Made by a program: the position numbers and the translations under genes
Part shown: positions 5,622-5,739 of the stretch, piece by piece
Layout of the letters: every line of letters starts with the position of its first letter
Numbering within the stretch: position 1 is the first letter of the stretch
DNA from: CAYFSC01 sp964345695
Lineage (GTDB): Bacteria; Bacteroidota; Rhodothermia; Rhodothermales; Salinibacteraceae
Direction of reading: 5' to 3'
NCBI GenBank assembly: GCA_964345695.1
Contig: CAYFSC010000188.1
Span: forward strand, 1 to 5,739
DNA length: 5,739 nt
The notes under the pieces: generated by a model
What the model was told of the DNA's origin: nothing
The model's input: the letters and a program-made list of their open reading frames with translations, nothing else
Databases searched by the model: none

Positions 5622-5739
5622 TCAGCGAATGTCGGTCGGCCGGATGCGTCTTGTCACAGGTTCGTTCTGGAGAGTGATGTTCTTTCCGTACCGTTCAGCG
5701 AAGTCGTTCGGGGATGGCGGCGCAGAAATCCCGTTGCAG
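5622..5739 (-). CDS. Probable C-terminal end of FtsI (PASTA-type penicillin-binding protein), partial
   Basis: Only the last 38 codons and the TGA stop (5622-5624) are inside the window, reading from base 5738. The end reads APPSPNDFAERYGKNITLQ, then a basic tail finishing RIRPTDIR. A Pro-rich stretch followed by G-x-x-I-T-L resembles the closing half of a PASTA domain, which many FtsI-like proteins of Bacteroidota carry at the C-terminus. ftsI normally comes immediately before murE in dcw clusters, and the 12-base gap fits an operon. The other two minus frames also stop nearby (the first after 14 codons), so the frame choice rests on the PASTA resemblance, the GC-rich third positions (about two thirds) and the spacing. 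Identity is inferred mainly from context. Confidence 0.5.
   Translation of the reverse strand, partial: CNGISAPPSPNDFAERYGKNITLQNEPVTRRIRPTDIR

Overview
The window is an internal segment of a division and cell wall (dcw) gene cluster, read entirely on the minus strand. In transcription order it holds the last 38 codons of a gene that is probably ftsI (a penicillin-binding protein with a PASTA-like tail), then murE, mraY, murD and ftsW. murG would be expected just past the left edge, but it lies outside the window. All four complete genes are intact, carry the family's catalytic motifs, and leave only 12 to 133 bases between them, so they probably form one operon. No RNA gene, insertion sequence, CRISPR array or convincing terminator or promoter was seen.

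The sequence suggests a GC-rich member of the Bacteroidota, most likely of the Rhodothermia / Salinibacter type. The MraY N-terminus with its YQPPGFQVIQFIT stretch is of the Bacteroidota kind, murF is missing from between murE and mraY as in many Bacteroidota, and none of the four starts has a Shine-Dalgarno sequence. By hand count MurE and MurD are acidic (about 73 acidic to 54 basic residues, and 68 to 49) and use far more Arg than Lys, which fits a salt-adapted lineage. The genus is inferred from these traits, not proven.

The genes work as one pathway. MurE adds the third stem-peptide residue in the cytoplasm; its DNPR motif predicts meso-diaminopimelate. MurD adds D-glutamate one step earlier. 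MraY moves the finished phospho-MurNAc-pentapeptide onto undecaprenyl phosphate to make lipid I. FtsW polymerises lipid II at the septum together with its partner FtsI, whose probable tail sits at the right edge.

The unexpected feature is in the spacers. Each of the three spacers inside murE-mraY-murD-ftsW carries short direct repeats with a period of exactly seven bases, placed 0 to 8 bases before the next start codon, where a ribosome-binding site would lie. The repeat words differ between spacers but the period is the same. The murD-ftsW spacer also has a perfect 21-base (3 x 7) duplication that includes the murD stop codon, and the mraY-murD spacer has a perfect 20-base palindrome. No wholly new system is visible; the heptad-periodic leaders are the strongest lead.
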